Assembly (NCBI GenBank): GCA_946886855.1
Contig: CAMPJJ010000030.1
Location: 1-51,653, forward strand
Direction: 5' to 3'
Length of the DNA: 51,653 nt
From: an uncultured Roseateles sp.
GTDB lineage: Bacteria > Pseudomonadota > Gammaproteobacteria > Burkholderiales > Burkholderiaceae
The position numbers and the translations under genes were made by a program. A model generated the notes under the pieces. The model saw only the letters and a list, made by a program, of their open reading frames with translations. It made no database searches and was not told where the DNA came from. This document shows, piece after piece, positions 9,128 through 17,845 of the stretch (positions within the stretch are counted from its first letter, which is position 1; the number at the start of each line of letters is the position of its first letter).

Positions 9128-11029
9128 TCAGCCCAGCAGCAACGCGTTCACACGCTTCACGTAGGCCGCCGGGTCTTCGAGCACCCCGCCTTCGGCCAGC
9201 AGCGCCTGATCGAACAGCACCTGCGCCAGATCGCCGAAGCGGGCATCCCCGGCGTCATCGCCCTCGATCGCGCCCAGCTTCTTCACCAGGGCGTGGTCGG
9301 GGTTGATCTCCAGCGTCGGCTGCGACACCGGTGCCGTCTGGCCGGCCTGCTTCAGCATGCGGGCCAGGTGGCCGCTGATGTCGTGCTCCTCGACCACGAT
9401 GCAGGCCGGCGAGTCCACCAGCCGCGTGGTCACGCGCACATCCTTGGCGCGGCCTTCCAGCGCGGTCTTCAGACGGTCCAGCACCGGCTTGAACTGCTCC
9501 GCCGCTTCCTCCGCCTTCTTCTTCTCTTCCTCGTCCTGGAGCTGGCCGAGGTCGACCGCGCCCTTGGCGACCGACTGCAGGGCCTTGCCCTCGAACTCAT
9601 GCAGGTGCGACAGCATCCACTCGTCGACGCGCTCGGTCAGCAGCAGCACCTCGATGCCCTTCTTGCGGAAGATCTCGAGCTGCGGGCTGTTCTTCGCGGC
9701 GCCCAGGCTGTCGGCGGTGATGTAGAAGATGGACTCCTGGCCCTCCTTCATCCGCGACACGTAGTCGGCGAAGGAGACGTTCTCGTCGGCATGCGTCGAG
9801 GCGAAACGCAGCAGCTTGACCAGACGCTCCTGGTTGGCGTGATCTTCGCCGACACCTTCCTTCAGCACCTGGCCGAAGTCGGTCCAGAAGCGCGCGTACT
9901 TGTCGCGCTCTCCGGCGTCCTCGCTGTTGGCCAGCGATTCCAGCATGGACAGCACGCGCTTGGTCGAGCCCTCGCGGATCGCCTTCACGTCGCGGCTTTC
10001 CTGCAGCAGCTCGCGGCTCACGTTCAGCGGCAGGTCGGCCGAATCGATCACGCCCTTCACGAAGCGCAGGTACACCGGCATCAGCGCCTCGGCGTCGTCC
10101 ATGATGAACACGCGCTTGACGTACAGCTTCACGCCGCCGCGCTTGTCGCGGTTCCACAGGTCGAACGGCGCCTTGGCCGGGATGTAGAGCAGCTGCGTGT
10201 ACTCGCTTCGGCCCTCAACGCGGTTGTGCGTGAAGGCCAACGGCGCTTCGGTGTCGTAGCTGATCTGCTGGTAGAAGGCGTCGTACTCGGCCTGCGTGAT
10301 GTCGCTCTTCGAGCGCGTCCACAGCGCGGAGGCCTTGTTCACCGGCTCCCACTCGTCCTTGAGGACCTGGGTCGCGTTGTCGGCGTCCCACTCTTCCTTG
10401 CGCATCAGGATGGGCAGCGAGATGTGGTCCGAGTACTTCGCGATCGTCGACTTCAGGCGCCAGGTCTTGAGGAACTCCTCCTCGCCCTCGCGCAGGTGCA
10501 GGATGACGTCGGTGCCCCGGCCGGGCTTGGTGATGGTCTCCACCTCGAAGTCGCCGGTGCCTTCCGACGTCCAGCGCACGCCCTGCTCCGCCGGCAGGCC
10601 GGCGCGGCGCGACTCGACCGTGATGCGGTCGGCGACGATGAAGCCGGAATAGAAGCCGACGCCGAACTGGCCGATCAGGTTGGCGTCCTTCTTCTGGTCG
10701 CCTTCGAGCTTGGCCATGAACTCGCGGGTGCCGCTCTTGGCGATCGTGCCGAGGTGGGCGATCGCCTCTTCCGCGGACAGGCCGATGCCGGTGTCGCTGA
10801 TGGTGACGGTGCGGGCCTCGGTGTCGAAGGAGACGCGGACTTCGAGATTCGGCTGGTCCTCGAACAGCTGCGGATGGTCGAGCGCCTCGAAGCGCAGCTT
10901 GTCGCAGGCGTCCGAGGCGTTGCTGACCAGCTCACGCAGGAAGATTTCCTTGTTCGAGTAGAGCGAGTGCGTCACCAGATGCAGGATCTGCTTGACTTCG
11001 GCCTGGAAGGAATGGGTTTGCTTGTCCAT
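9128..11029 (-). CDS. htpG: Molecular chaperone HtpG (Hsp90)
   Basis: This 633-residue cytoplasmic Hsp90 is full length. Its GHKL ATPase motifs are at the N-terminus: [12 protein letters not shown], then DTGIGL, then [15 protein letters not shown]. The middle domain includes [20 protein letters not shown] and the C-terminal dimerisation region ends NALLLG. It folds and stabilises client proteins using ATP. An upstream in-frame ATG would add 36 residues of non-homologous sequence, so I chose the ATG at 11029, which begins [14 protein letters not shown] as in other HtpG proteins. It converges on the giant toxin gene with a 28-base gap and is divergent from the TRIC-family gene. Confidence 0.97.
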   Translation of the reverse strand: MDKQTHSFQAEVKQILHLVTHSLYSNKEIFLRELVSNASDACDKLRFEALDHPQLFEDQPNLEVRVSFDTEARTVTISDTGIGLSAEEAIAHLGTIAKSGTREFMAKLEGDQKKDANLIGQFGVGFYSGFIVADRITVESRRAGLPAEQGVRWTSEGTGDFEVETITKPGRGTDVILHLREGEEEFLKTWRLKSTIAKYSDHISLPILMRKEEWDADNATQVLKDEWEPVNKASALWTRSKSDITQAEYDAFYQQISYDTEAPLAFTHNRVEGRSEYTQLLYIPAKAPFDLWNRDKRGGVKLYVKRVFIMDDAEALMPVYLRFVKGVIDSADLPLNVSRELLQESRDVKAIREGSTKRVLSMLESLANSEDAGERDKYARFWTDFGQVLKEGVGEDHANQERLVKLLRFASTHADENVSFADYVSRMKEGQESIFYITADSLGAAKNSPQLEIFRKKGIEVLLLTERVDEWMLSHLHEFEGKALQSVAKGAVDLGQLQDEEEKKKAEEAAEQFKPVLDRLKTALEGRAKDVRVTTRLVDSPACIVVEEHDISGHLARMLKQAGQTAPVSQPTLEINPDHALVKKLGAIEGDDAGDARFGDLAQVLFDQALLAEGGVLEDPAAYVKRVNALLLG

Positions 11030-11198
11030 CGTTCGTGAGAGCGGTGATGTCAAAGGGATGCCAACGGGGTACCAACCGGGTGCCAAAGGCAGTGCGGCAA
11101 GGGCAAGCCCCGATGGGGCCAGGATTATCGCGATCACAGATGGGCCCGGACCAGTCCGATTTCAAGGGGACGGCGTGCGCCTCTACACTCCGCGCCCT

Positions 11199-11819
11199 AT
11201 GCCGATGATCTACTGGTTCGACTTGTTGGGCGTGGCGGTGTTTGCCGTCAGTGGCGCGCTGGCCGCGATGCAGGCGGGGCTGGACCTGTTCGGTCTGCTG
11301 GTGATCGCCGCGATGACGGCGGTGGGCGGCGGCACGCTGCGCGACCTGCTGCTGAACCGGCATCCGGTGTTCTGGATGAAGGACACGCGCTACCTGCTGG
11401 TGATCATCGCCAGCGCGCTGGCGGCGCTCCTGGCCGGCCCCTTCCCTGAACACGCCATCGGCATCCTGAGGGTGGCTGACGCGCTGGGCCTGGCGCTGTT
11501 CGCGCTGTGCGGCACCGAGATCGCCGAGGAGCACGGCTTGAAGCCGATGCCTGCGTTGCTGATGGGCACGTTGACGGCGTGCGGAGGCGGCGTGCTGCGC
11601 GACGTGCTCAGTGGTCAGGCCCCGCTGCTGCTGCGCAAGGACATCTACGCGACGGCCGCGATCGGTGGCATCGCGCTGTATTTCCTGCTGAAGGCGATGG
11701 GCGTGCCGATGCGTTGGGCGTTCGTCACCGGCATGGTGGGTGTGGCCTCGTTGCGCCTGGCGGCGCTGTACTTCGGCTGGCAACTGCCTGCCTTGCAGAT
11801 GCTGCAGATGCATCCCTGA
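11199..11819 (+). CDS. TRIC/UPF0126 family inner-membrane protein (YadS/YicG-like)
   Basis: This 206-residue, almost wholly hydrophobic protein has about seven predicted membrane spans. It shows the internal duplication of the family: MTAVGGGTLRDLLL in the first half and LTACGGGVLRDVLS in the second. This glycine-rich GGGxLRD signature defines the UPF0126/TRIC fold, whose bacterial members form trimeric cation channels; some are reported to be linked to glycine uptake or utilisation. The transported ion cannot be told from sequence. The start chosen is ATG 11199 (MPMIYWF); ATG 11205 is an equal alternative. A large hairpin follows at 11846-11926. Confidence 0.88.
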   Translation: MPMIYWFDLLGVAVFAVSGALAAMQAGLDLFGLLVIAAMTAVGGGTLRDLLLNRHPVFWMKDTRYLLVIIASALAALLAGPFPEHAIGILRVADALGLALFALCGTEIAEEHGLKPMPALLMGTLTACGGGVLRDVLSGQAPLLLRKDIYATAAIGGIALYFLLKAMGVPMRWAFVTGMVGVASLRLAALYFGWQLPALQMLQMHP

Positions 11820-11845
11820 CCACCGCCCGACGTCGATGTCCGCGA

Positions 11846-11926
11846 GACGGCGGAAGCCGGGTGCCCCCGAGCGATTCAGCGGAGCCTGCGAGCGTATGAG
11901 CGAGGGGGCACCCGGCTTCCGCCGTC
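11846..11926. terminator. Large hairpin (23-bp perfect stem) between convergent genes
   Basis: Bases 11846-11868 and 11904-11926 are perfect reverse complements (arm GACGGCGGAAGCCGGGTG plus CCCCC), separated by a 35-base spacer. It sits in the 126-base gap between two genes that converge (TRIC gene stop 11819, rbgA stop 11946). A bidirectional transcription stop is the simplest reading. There is no T-run directly after either arm, and the long spacer is unusual for a simple terminator, so a repetitive extragenic element is the alternative. Confidence 0.6.
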
Positions 11927-11945
11927 GCGCTCGGTCTCTCGCGAA

Positions 11946-12947
11946 TCAATCCTCGCGGTCGAGGTTCTCATCGTCGTCTTCGTCCTCGTCGTCGTCCGCG
12001 GCATACGCCTGCTGCGCATCGCGTGTTCCACGCTTGGCGGCGACGGCGCGGGCTTCCTTCTCGGCGATCCTGGCGGCTTCAGCGGCGTCCGCGGCGGCGG
12101 TCCATTCGTCGAACTCGCCCGGCGTCTCCAGGGTGATCCGCCCGAGCTGTCCCTGGCGCAGGTCGTACAGCAGGACCTCGGCCGCCTTCTGCATGTTGAT
12201 GCGTCCGCCCGACAGCACGGCGCCGCGGCGCTTGCCGATCAACTGCAGCACCTCCCCGTCGAGCAGCGAGGCGTCGGGCTCGAGCTGGTAGCGGGTCTTG
12301 AGCGACTGCGGATAGTGCAGACGCAGGTAGCCGAGCAGGTCCAGCGCGACCACCTCTTCCTCGAAGGCGTTGCGGCCGATCGCACCACTGGCGGCGAGGT
12401 TGATGCCTGCTTCGGGCACCCGGATCTTGGGCCACAGCATGCCCGGCGTATCGAACAGGTAGACGCCCTTGTCGAGCAGGATCTTCTGCTCGATCTTGGT
12501 GATGCCGGGCTCGTCGCCGGTGGCCGCGGCGCGCTTGCCGACCAACGTGTTGATCAGCGTCGACTTGCCGACGTTCGGGATGCCGCAGATCAGCACGCGC
12601 AGCGGCTTGTCCAGCCCGCCGCGGGTCGGCGCCAGCGCGCGGCATTCGGCCGCCATCAGCTTCGCGAGACCGGGCTGACCCTGATGGATCGCGACCGCGT
12701 GGGTGTTCGGCTGCGCGCGATAGAACGCCAGCCACTCCGCCGTGCGCGCCGGGTCCGCCAGATCCTGCTTGTTGAGCAGCTTCAGCGCCGGCCGCCCCTG
12801 TGTCAGCTGCGCGAGCAGCGGATTGGCGCTGCTCGCGGGCACGCGGGCATCGAGCATCTCGATGACCACGTCGATCCCGCTTTTCATGCGCTCGCGGATC
12901 GCGCCCCGGGTCTTGTGCATGTGCCCGGGAAACCATTGAATCGCCAT
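11946..12947 (-). CDS. ylqF: Ribosome biogenesis GTPase YlqF/RbgA
   Basis: This 333-residue circularly permuted GTPase has its motifs in the order G4-G1-G3: NKQD at 59-62, GIPNVGKST at 122-130 and DTPG at 166-169. The opening MAIQWFPGHMHKTRG matches the YlqF family, which assists late assembly of the large ribosomal subunit in B. subtilis. The C-terminus has an Ala/Glu-rich helix and then an acidic tail (about 313-333, mostly Asp and Glu) that is longer than usual. Start ATG 12947 gives the expected N-terminus. Confidence 0.93.
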   Translation of the reverse strand: MAIQWFPGHMHKTRGAIRERMKSGIDVVIEMLDARVPASSANPLLAQLTQGRPALKLLNKQDLADPARTAEWLAFYRAQPNTHAVAIHQGQPGLAKLMAAECRALAPTRGGLDKPLRVLICGIPNVGKSTLINTLVGKRAAATGDEPGITKIEQKILLDKGVYLFDTPGMLWPKIRVPEAGINLAASGAIGRNAFEEEVVALDLLGYLRLHYPQSLKTRYQLEPDASLLDGEVLQLIGKRRGAVLSGGRINMQKAAEVLLYDLRQGQLGRITLETPGEFDEWTAAADAAEAARIAEKEARAVAAKRGTRDAQQAYAADDDEDEDDDENLDRED

Positions 12948-13083
12948 GGACGCGATTGTCCGCGATCCGGGAGGCAGCTTTCCATCTGCGTCTTCTCAGC
13001 GCTTGGTCGCCAGTGCATGAGGCCTTGACGGCAAGCGCCAAGACCTCAAGCACAGCCGTCCCTGAACCAGCGGCGGCCCGCCG

Positions 13084-13467
13084 TCAATTCGAGGCAGTCG
13101 CCGGACGCAGTTCGATGATCGTCGGTGCGCCGTCGCGCGACTCGATCCGGACCTCCACCCTGTCGCCGGCCTTGATCGCGGACAGCTGCGCCGCGCTCAC
13201 CACGCCGGGCGCGAGCCGGAACGGCATCGTCATGCCCGGCATGTCCAGGTGGCGGATGTCGCCATGCTTGAGCGTGAGCTTCTGCTGCACGACGTCGACG
13301 CGGCGGACCTCCGCCGGAATCCAGTCCTGCGAGGACGGCGTGGCGGCATCGGCAGACTCCGCCTGCTGGTCGTGGCCTTCGTGCGAATGCCCTTGCGCGC
13401 GGGCCGGCAAGGCGGCAGCGGTCAGGACAGCGGTGAGTACGGCAAGGCCTGCGTGAATGCGGTTCAT
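13084..13467 (-). CDS. Periplasmic copper-binding protein, CusF-like
   Basis: This 127-residue protein has a Sec signal peptide (MNRIHAGLAV..ALPARA) followed by a His-rich segment, GHSHEGHDQQ. The CusF-like beta-barrel domain carries LKHGD (His68) and DMPGMTMPF (Met76, Met79, Met81). CusF proteins carry Cu(I)/Ag(I) in the periplasm to RND efflux systems. In E. coli CusF a Trp stacks on the metal at the position equivalent to Met76; here that Trp is replaced. It is the last gene of the minus-strand copper cluster, 43 bases after the multicopper oxidase. I chose the ATG at 13467 because it begins directly with the signal peptide. Confidence 0.85.
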   Translation of the reverse strand: MNRIHAGLAVLTAVLTAAALPARAQGHSHEGHDQQAESADAATPSSQDWIPAEVRRVDVVQQKLTLKHGDIRHLDMPGMTMPFRLAPGVVSAAQLSAIKAGDRVEVRIESRDGAPTIIELRPATASN

Positions 13468-13510
13468 GAGAGTGACTTTCTGAATTCGTGACGATGGGCA
13501 GCGCTGGGGC

Positions 13511-14914
13511 TCAATGCCCGTGATGTCCGTGGCCATCAGGCTTTCGGACGCGCAGCGGTTCCGAGGTGGGGACGGCGGCGGCAGGCGCGGCAGGCGCTGC
13601 GGCAGGCGCCGCGACAGAACGGGCCACGGTGCCCGCCGGCGCCGCGTACCAACCCGGATCGCTGTAGTCGCCAGGCTTCTGGTCCTTGCGCACCTTGATC
13701 ACGCTGAACATGCCGCCCATCTCGAGCGACCCGTGCGGCCCCTGCCCCGTCATCATGGGCACGGTGTTCTCGGGCAGCGGCATCTCCATCTCGGCCATGT
13801 CGGCCATGCCGCGCTCCCCCATCGCCATGTAGTCGGGGATGACCTTGTTGATGCGCGCCGCAAGCCCGCGGTGGTCCACGCCGATCAGCGTGTCGACCTG
13901 GTGCCCCATCGCATTCATCGTGTGGTGGCTCTTGTGGCAGTGGATCGCCCAGTCGCCCGGCTCGTCCGCGAGGAACTCGATCTGCCGCATCTGCCCGACC
14001 GCCACATCGGTCGTGACCTCGGGCCAGCGCGCCGTCTTCGGCACGGGGCCGCCGTCGGTGCCGGTGACCTCGAACTCATGCCCGTGCAGATGGATCGGGT
14101 GGTTGGTCATCGTCAGGTTCCCGACGCGGATCCGCACCCGGTCGCCCTGCCGGACGTTGAGCGTGTCGATCCCCGGGAAGATGCGGCTGTTCCAGGTCCA
14201 CAGGTTGAAGTCGGTCATCGTCATCGTTCGCGGCGTGTAGCTGCCGGGATCGATGTCGTAGCTGGAGAGCAGGAAGCAGAAGTCGCGCTGCACCTCGGCG
14301 ATCTGCGGATGTCGCGCCTTGGGATGCGTGACCCAGAAGCCCATCATGCCCATCGCCATCTGCGTCATCTCGTCGGCATGCGGGTGGTACATGAAGGTGC
14401 CCGGGCGCCGAGCGACGAACTCGTAGACGAAGGTCTCGCCCGGCTTGATCGCCGGCTGCGTCAGGCCAGACACCCCGTCCATGCCGTTGGGCAGGCGCTG
14501 GCCGTGCCAGTGCACGCTGGTCTGCTCGGGCAGGCGGTTGGTCACGTAGATGCGGACGCGGTCACCTTCGACGACCTCGATCGTCGGACCGGGCGACTGG
14601 CCGTTGTAGCCCCACAGGTGCGCCGTGGTGCCGGGCGCGAGTTCGCGCAGGACCGGCTCGGCGACGAGGTGGAACTCCTTGACGCCGTCGCGCAGGCGCC
14701 AGGGCAGCGTCCAGCCGTTCAGCGTGACGACGGGGTTGTAGGGACGTCCGTTCGGCGGCGTCAGCGGCGGCGCGGTGTCGGCGCTGTCGCGCTGGGCGGG
14801 TTCGGGCAGTGCGGCCATGGCGACGCGCGACACCCCGCTCGCGTTCACCGCGCCGGCGGCGCCGAGCGCCGCTCCCGCGGCTGCTCGGGCGAAGAGGTTT
14901 CTCCGGGAAATCAT
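13511..14914 (-). CDS. Multicopper oxidase, copper-resistance type (CopA-like)
   Basis: This 467-residue exported oxidase starts with a twin-arginine signal (MISRRNLFARAAAGAALGAA). All four copper-ligand motifs are present: HWHG (135-138), HPH (177-179), HPIHLHGH (272-279) and HCHKSHHTMNAM (325-336). The last holds the type-1 Cys and an axial Met, typical of a cuprous oxidase of moderate potential. A Met/Glu-rich segment follows at about 365-395, and the C-terminus is Ala/Pro-rich ending in HGHHGH. It probably oxidises periplasmic Cu(I) to less toxic Cu(II). I chose the ATG at 14914 because AAAGGA lies upstream; a start at 14944 would overlap the previous gene and precede the Tat motif. Confidence 0.93.
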   Translation of the reverse strand: MISRRNLFARAAAGAALGAAGAVNASGVSRVAMAALPEPAQRDSADTAPPLTPPNGRPYNPVVTLNGWTLPWRLRDGVKEFHLVAEPVLRELAPGTTAHLWGYNGQSPGPTIEVVEGDRVRIYVTNRLPEQTSVHWHGQRLPNGMDGVSGLTQPAIKPGETFVYEFVARRPGTFMYHPHADEMTQMAMGMMGFWVTHPKARHPQIAEVQRDFCFLLSSYDIDPGSYTPRTMTMTDFNLWTWNSRIFPGIDTLNVRQGDRVRIRVGNLTMTNHPIHLHGHEFEVTGTDGGPVPKTARWPEVTTDVAVGQMRQIEFLADEPGDWAIHCHKSHHTMNAMGHQVDTLIGVDHRGLAARINKVIPDYMAMGERGMADMAEMEMPLPENTVPMMTGQGPHGSLEMGGMFSVIKVRKDQKPGDYSDPGWYAAPAGTVARSVAAPAAAPAAPAAAVPTSEPLRVRKPDGHGHHGH

Positions 14915-14940
14915 CGGTAGGTCCTTTCGAAGCCGCGCGT

Positions 14941-16401
14941 TCAATGCGCGGCGCCGCCGGCGCCTTCAGGCGCAGCAACGGTCGAGGAAGAAGAGGCGGT
15001 GGCCGCGTCATCGCGCACCGGTCCGAGCAGGCTCTGCGACAGCGTCGATTCCGCGAGCCAGAAATCGCGCTGCGCGGCCAGCGTCGCGGACACGGCGCGC
15101 GCCTGCACACGGGCATCGGCCAGCAGGTCCATCACGCCGACCAGCATCCCGTTGTAGCGGAGCAGGGTCTCGTCGGAGACCTGCCGGGCGAGCGGCAGCA
15201 CCTCGTCGTGATGGCGCCGGGCGATGCGCCAGGCGGCTTCCGCGCGGGTCCGCGCGACGCGCACGTCGGAACGCGCCTCGATCGCGACCTGCGCGGTGCG
15301 TTCCAGCGACTGGCCGTAGGCCTCGCGCGCACCCGCGACACGTGCCTGGCCCCAGTCGAACAGCGGCAATTCGACGCTGAGCTCGATGCCACGCTGCGTC
15401 GGTTCCTCGTTGCTGCTGTTGCGCTGCAGGCCGAGCTCCAGCACGTTGACACGGCCGGTCTGGCGCGTGAGGCCCAGTCGTGCCGCGAGCTGCTCCGATT
15501 CGCGCTTCGCTGCGAGGATGTCGAGCCGCTGCGCGACCGCCTGACGTTCGACATCGTCCGCCGTCCTGAAGTCGACAGGTACGTCCGGCAGCCGCTCGGG
15601 CAGCTTGAGCAGGGCGAGATCGTCGCCCCAGAGGCCGATCGCGCGGATCAGCGCCTCGCGATCGCCCGCGGCTTGCAACTGCGCCTGCTCCATCGCCAGC
15701 TGGGATTCGGCCAGCACCGTGCGCTCGCGCGCCAGGCGCAGCGCGCTGACGTTGCCGGCCTGCCGCATCCGCAGCGCGAGCTCGGCGCCGGCCGAGGCCG
15801 AATCCAGCACCGTGCGCGCATGCCGCAGTTGCTCCTGCGAGGCGACGGCCTGGATCCAGCGTCGGCGCGCCTGTCCGGCGACGTCGAGCAGTTGCTGCGC
15901 GACCCGGGCCTGTTCGCGTTCAAGCGCGCGGGCGCCGGCTTGCTGGCGGGCGCCGCGGCCGAGCAGGCTCAGCAGGTTGAACTGCAGGCCGCGCTCGATC
16001 TCGCGCTCGTCGCCCCGGACCAGGCGACCGATGTCGAGGACCGGGTTCGGCCACAGCAGGGTCTGCACGCGTTCCGATTCCGCCATGCCCAGGCCGTACA
16101 AGCCTGCCTGCAGACCTCGGTGGTTGAGCAGCGCGAGTTGCACCGCGGCCTGCGCGTCGACCGGCTGCGCGAGCAACGCATCCGTCCGCGCGCGGGCGGC
16201 GGCGCGCTGCTCATCGGCGCGCTGCAAAAGCAGGTCAGCGCCCAGCCAATCGCGGCTCTTCTGCTGGACAGGCGCGGCAGCCTGCTCGGGCGAGAGCGAG
16301 GCACAGGCCGTCAGCGTCGCGGCGGCCACCAGCGCGAGCAGCCCGGACAGGCGTGGGACGCGCGAGAGGTACGCGCGCCCAGGGGTCATCAGGGAGTCCA
16401 T
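14941..16401 (-). CDS. Outer-membrane efflux lipoprotein, TolC/CusC-like, of the copper cluster
   Basis: This 486-residue protein has a lipoprotein signal ending LTAC (lipidated Cys33). It is then mostly amphipathic Ala/Arg/Gln-rich helix with the two-fold repeat of the OEP family; GIELSVELPLFDWGQARVAG marks a beta strand/helix junction. It would form a trimeric channel through the outer membrane. No adaptor or RND pump gene lies next to it, so it must work with partners encoded elsewhere or serve as a CopB-like export route. The start is ATG 16401; ATG 16389 (MTPGRAY) is an alternative. It lies 10 bases after the preceding small gene and 26 bases before the oxidase start. Confidence 0.85.
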   Translation of the reverse strand: MDSLMTPGRAYLSRVPRLSGLLALVAAATLTACASLSPEQAAAPVQQKSRDWLGADLLLQRADEQRAAARARTDALLAQPVDAQAAVQLALLNHRGLQAGLYGLGMAESERVQTLLWPNPVLDIGRLVRGDEREIERGLQFNLLSLLGRGARQQAGARALEREQARVAQQLLDVAGQARRRWIQAVASQEQLRHARTVLDSASAGAELALRMRQAGNVSALRLARERTVLAESQLAMEQAQLQAAGDREALIRAIGLWGDDLALLKLPERLPDVPVDFRTADDVERQAVAQRLDILAAKRESEQLAARLGLTRQTGRVNVLELGLQRNSSNEEPTQRGIELSVELPLFDWGQARVAGAREAYGQSLERTAQVAIEARSDVRVARTRAEAAWRIARRHHDEVLPLARQVSDETLLRYNGMLVGVMDLLADARVQARAVSATLAAQRDFWLAESTLSQSLLGPVRDDAATASSSSTVAAPEGAGGAAH

Positions 16402-16411
16402 GGCCGGCCCC

Positions 16412-16690
16412 TCAGTGACGGTGGGGGCCGGCCGGCGCGGAAGCCGCCTGGCTCTCACGCAACAGCGCGCGCCACCCGCCCGCTTCGAGCACGCGGCGAT
16501 TGGCCTGACGCCAGTCGCCGACGCCGGGGTCGACGACCGCGTTGCTCGCGGCCGGAGCGGGTGCTGTGACCCGCGGCGCGGCGGAAGGCCGGCGCGCGTC
16601 GGCAGGATCGGGCGGCGCGGCGATGGCGACACCCAGGCACATCGCCAGCGCCAGCGCCAGCGCGAGTGCGGGAATGGAACGAGAAGACAT
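16412..16690 (-). CDS. Small exported protein of unknown function in the copper cluster
   Basis: This 92-residue protein has a clear Sec signal peptide (MSSRSIPALALALALAMCLGVAIAA). A Pro/Ala-rich linker and a short helix (DWRQANRRVLEAGGWRALLRES) follow, ending in GPHRH. There is no Cys or Met cluster, so direct copper binding is not obvious beyond the terminal histidines. Its position 10 bases before the outer-membrane efflux gene argues for co-transcription and a periplasmic helper role. I do not recognise the family. The ATG at 16690 is the only one in good register with the signal peptide. Confidence 0.7.
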   Translation of the reverse strand: MSSRSIPALALALALAMCLGVAIAAPPDPADARRPSAAPRVTAPAPAASNAVVDPGVGDWRQANRRVLEAGGWRALLRESQAASAPAGPHRH

Positions 16691-16787
16691 GGTTTCCTCG
16701 CAAAGAACGGGATCGAGGTCGATCCGCTGCGCAGGCGCCAGCGGACGACGGTTCGTGCGGAGGCTCGTCGGGGACGAGCGCCGGCGT

Positions 16788-17273
16788 TCAGGCGAGGAAG
16801 GCTTTGGGCGGCCGCTCAAGCGGCTGGGGAGACTGCTCGGGCGCGCCATGGGCGTCGAGCGAGGGAGCGGCGTCCCGCAGGGGGGGCGCCGCCGGCGTCA
16901 GCGGCGCGACGGGCATCGCGGCGCCGATGCAGCACTGCAGGCAGATGCCGCAATGATGGTCGGAGGGCGTCGTGTGATCCGCGCCGTCGTCGTGCGACGT
17001 GCCATGGTCCATCGAGGCCATGCCGGCGTGATCCATGCCGGTGCCCGGCGCCGGGTCATGCGCCATGCCGTGGTCCATGTCCTGACCCATGTCCTGACAG
17101 TCGTCCGGCATCGTCATCACGGCGGCGCCGGTGTTCGACGCCATCAGCGCCATGCCGATGCCCATCGTCGCGGCCAGCGCGCCCTGCAGCGGCAGGGTCA
17201 GGCTCAACAGGGCGAGCACCAGCCATCGGCTCCAGAGGAGCCGGCGCGGACCGGGTGCGTTGGGGCGGGACAT
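16788..17273 (-). CDS. Met/His/Asp-rich exported protein with CxxCxxCC motif, probable metal binding
   Basis: This 161-residue protein has one hydrophobic N-terminal segment (about 15-35, signal peptide or anchor). A low-complexity region at 52-107 follows, rich in Met, His and Asp (for example MDHAGMASMDHGTSHDDGADH, in which MDH recurs). The cluster HHCGICLQCC at 106-115 comes next, and then a Pro-rich tail. Such Met/His/Cys arrangements are typical of periplasmic copper scavengers; the layout resembles DUF2946-type proteins of copper loci, but that assignment is tentative. It is the first gene of the minus-strand copper cluster, about 97 bases before the next gene. The start ATG 17273 skips an upstream extension with no signal-like character. 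Confidence 0.7.
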   Translation of the reverse strand: MSRPNAPGPRRLLWSRWLVLALLSLTLPLQGALAATMGIGMALMASNTGAAVMTMPDDCQDMGQDMDHGMAHDPAPGTGMDHAGMASMDHGTSHDDGADHTTPSDHHCGICLQCCIGAAMPVAPLTPAAPPLRDAAPSLDAHGAPEQSPQPLERPPKAFLA

Positions 17274-17450
17274 GGGACGTGAGTGTAGGCGAGTCGCTCC
17301 CCGTGGACTGAGGTCACGCTGAAGCGTCTGAAGGCATCGCAGGCCTCGATGGCCTCGAAAGCCGCGAGGCGGCATCGCCATGAGCAAGGGCCGCTCACGC
17401 GGCCCTCGGGTGTCATCGGGCGGCCGGCCCACGCGGACCGGCGGCGGCGA

Positions 17451-17789
17451 TCAGTCCTCGTTCTTGAACACGAGCTTGACCTCGTGCGTTTCCTTCTGGC
17501 CGCTCGGCTCGAACTTCCAGTCCATCAGCGCGCGGGTCACGGCCTTGTCGAAGACCTTGCGCGGTTCGGCTTCGAGGATCTCGACGCCCGAGACCTTGCC
17601 GTCCGGCTCGATGTTCATCTTGGCGCGCACGGAGCCTTGCGAGATCGACTGGCGGGCAGCCTCGGCCGGGAACTCCGGCGGCACCTTCTTGACGATCTTC
17701 GGGGTGGCGTGGGCGCCGGCGGCCAGGACCAGCGCGGCGGCCAGACCCAGGAGGGAGCGGGAAACGATGGAAGTGAAAGGCTTGCTCAT
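17451..17789 (-). CDS. Small periplasmic TonB C-terminal domain protein
   Basis: This 112-residue protein has a cleavable-looking signal peptide (to about AGAHA, residue 28) followed directly by a TonB C-terminal fold: PEFPAEAARQSISQGSVRAKMNI, DGKVSGVEILEAEPRKVFDKA and ALMDWKFEP. It lacks the membrane anchor and Pro-rich spacer of true TonB, and no exbB/exbD lies near. It may be a free periplasmic TonB-like protein with a binding or chaperone role rather than an energy transducer. It sits 56 bases before the chemotaxis receptor stop in opposite order (both minus strand, receptor gene upstream). Confidence 0.85.
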   Translation of the reverse strand: MSKPFTSIVSRSLLGLAAALVLAAGAHATPKIVKKVPPEFPAEAARQSISQGSVRAKMNIEPDGKVSGVEILEAEPRKVFDKAVTRALMDWKFEPSGQKETHEVKLVFKNED

Positions 17790-17845
17790 TGGGGACCTCG
17801 TACGTCTTGGGTGAGGAAAACGGTTTTCCGGTAGGAACTGGGGAC

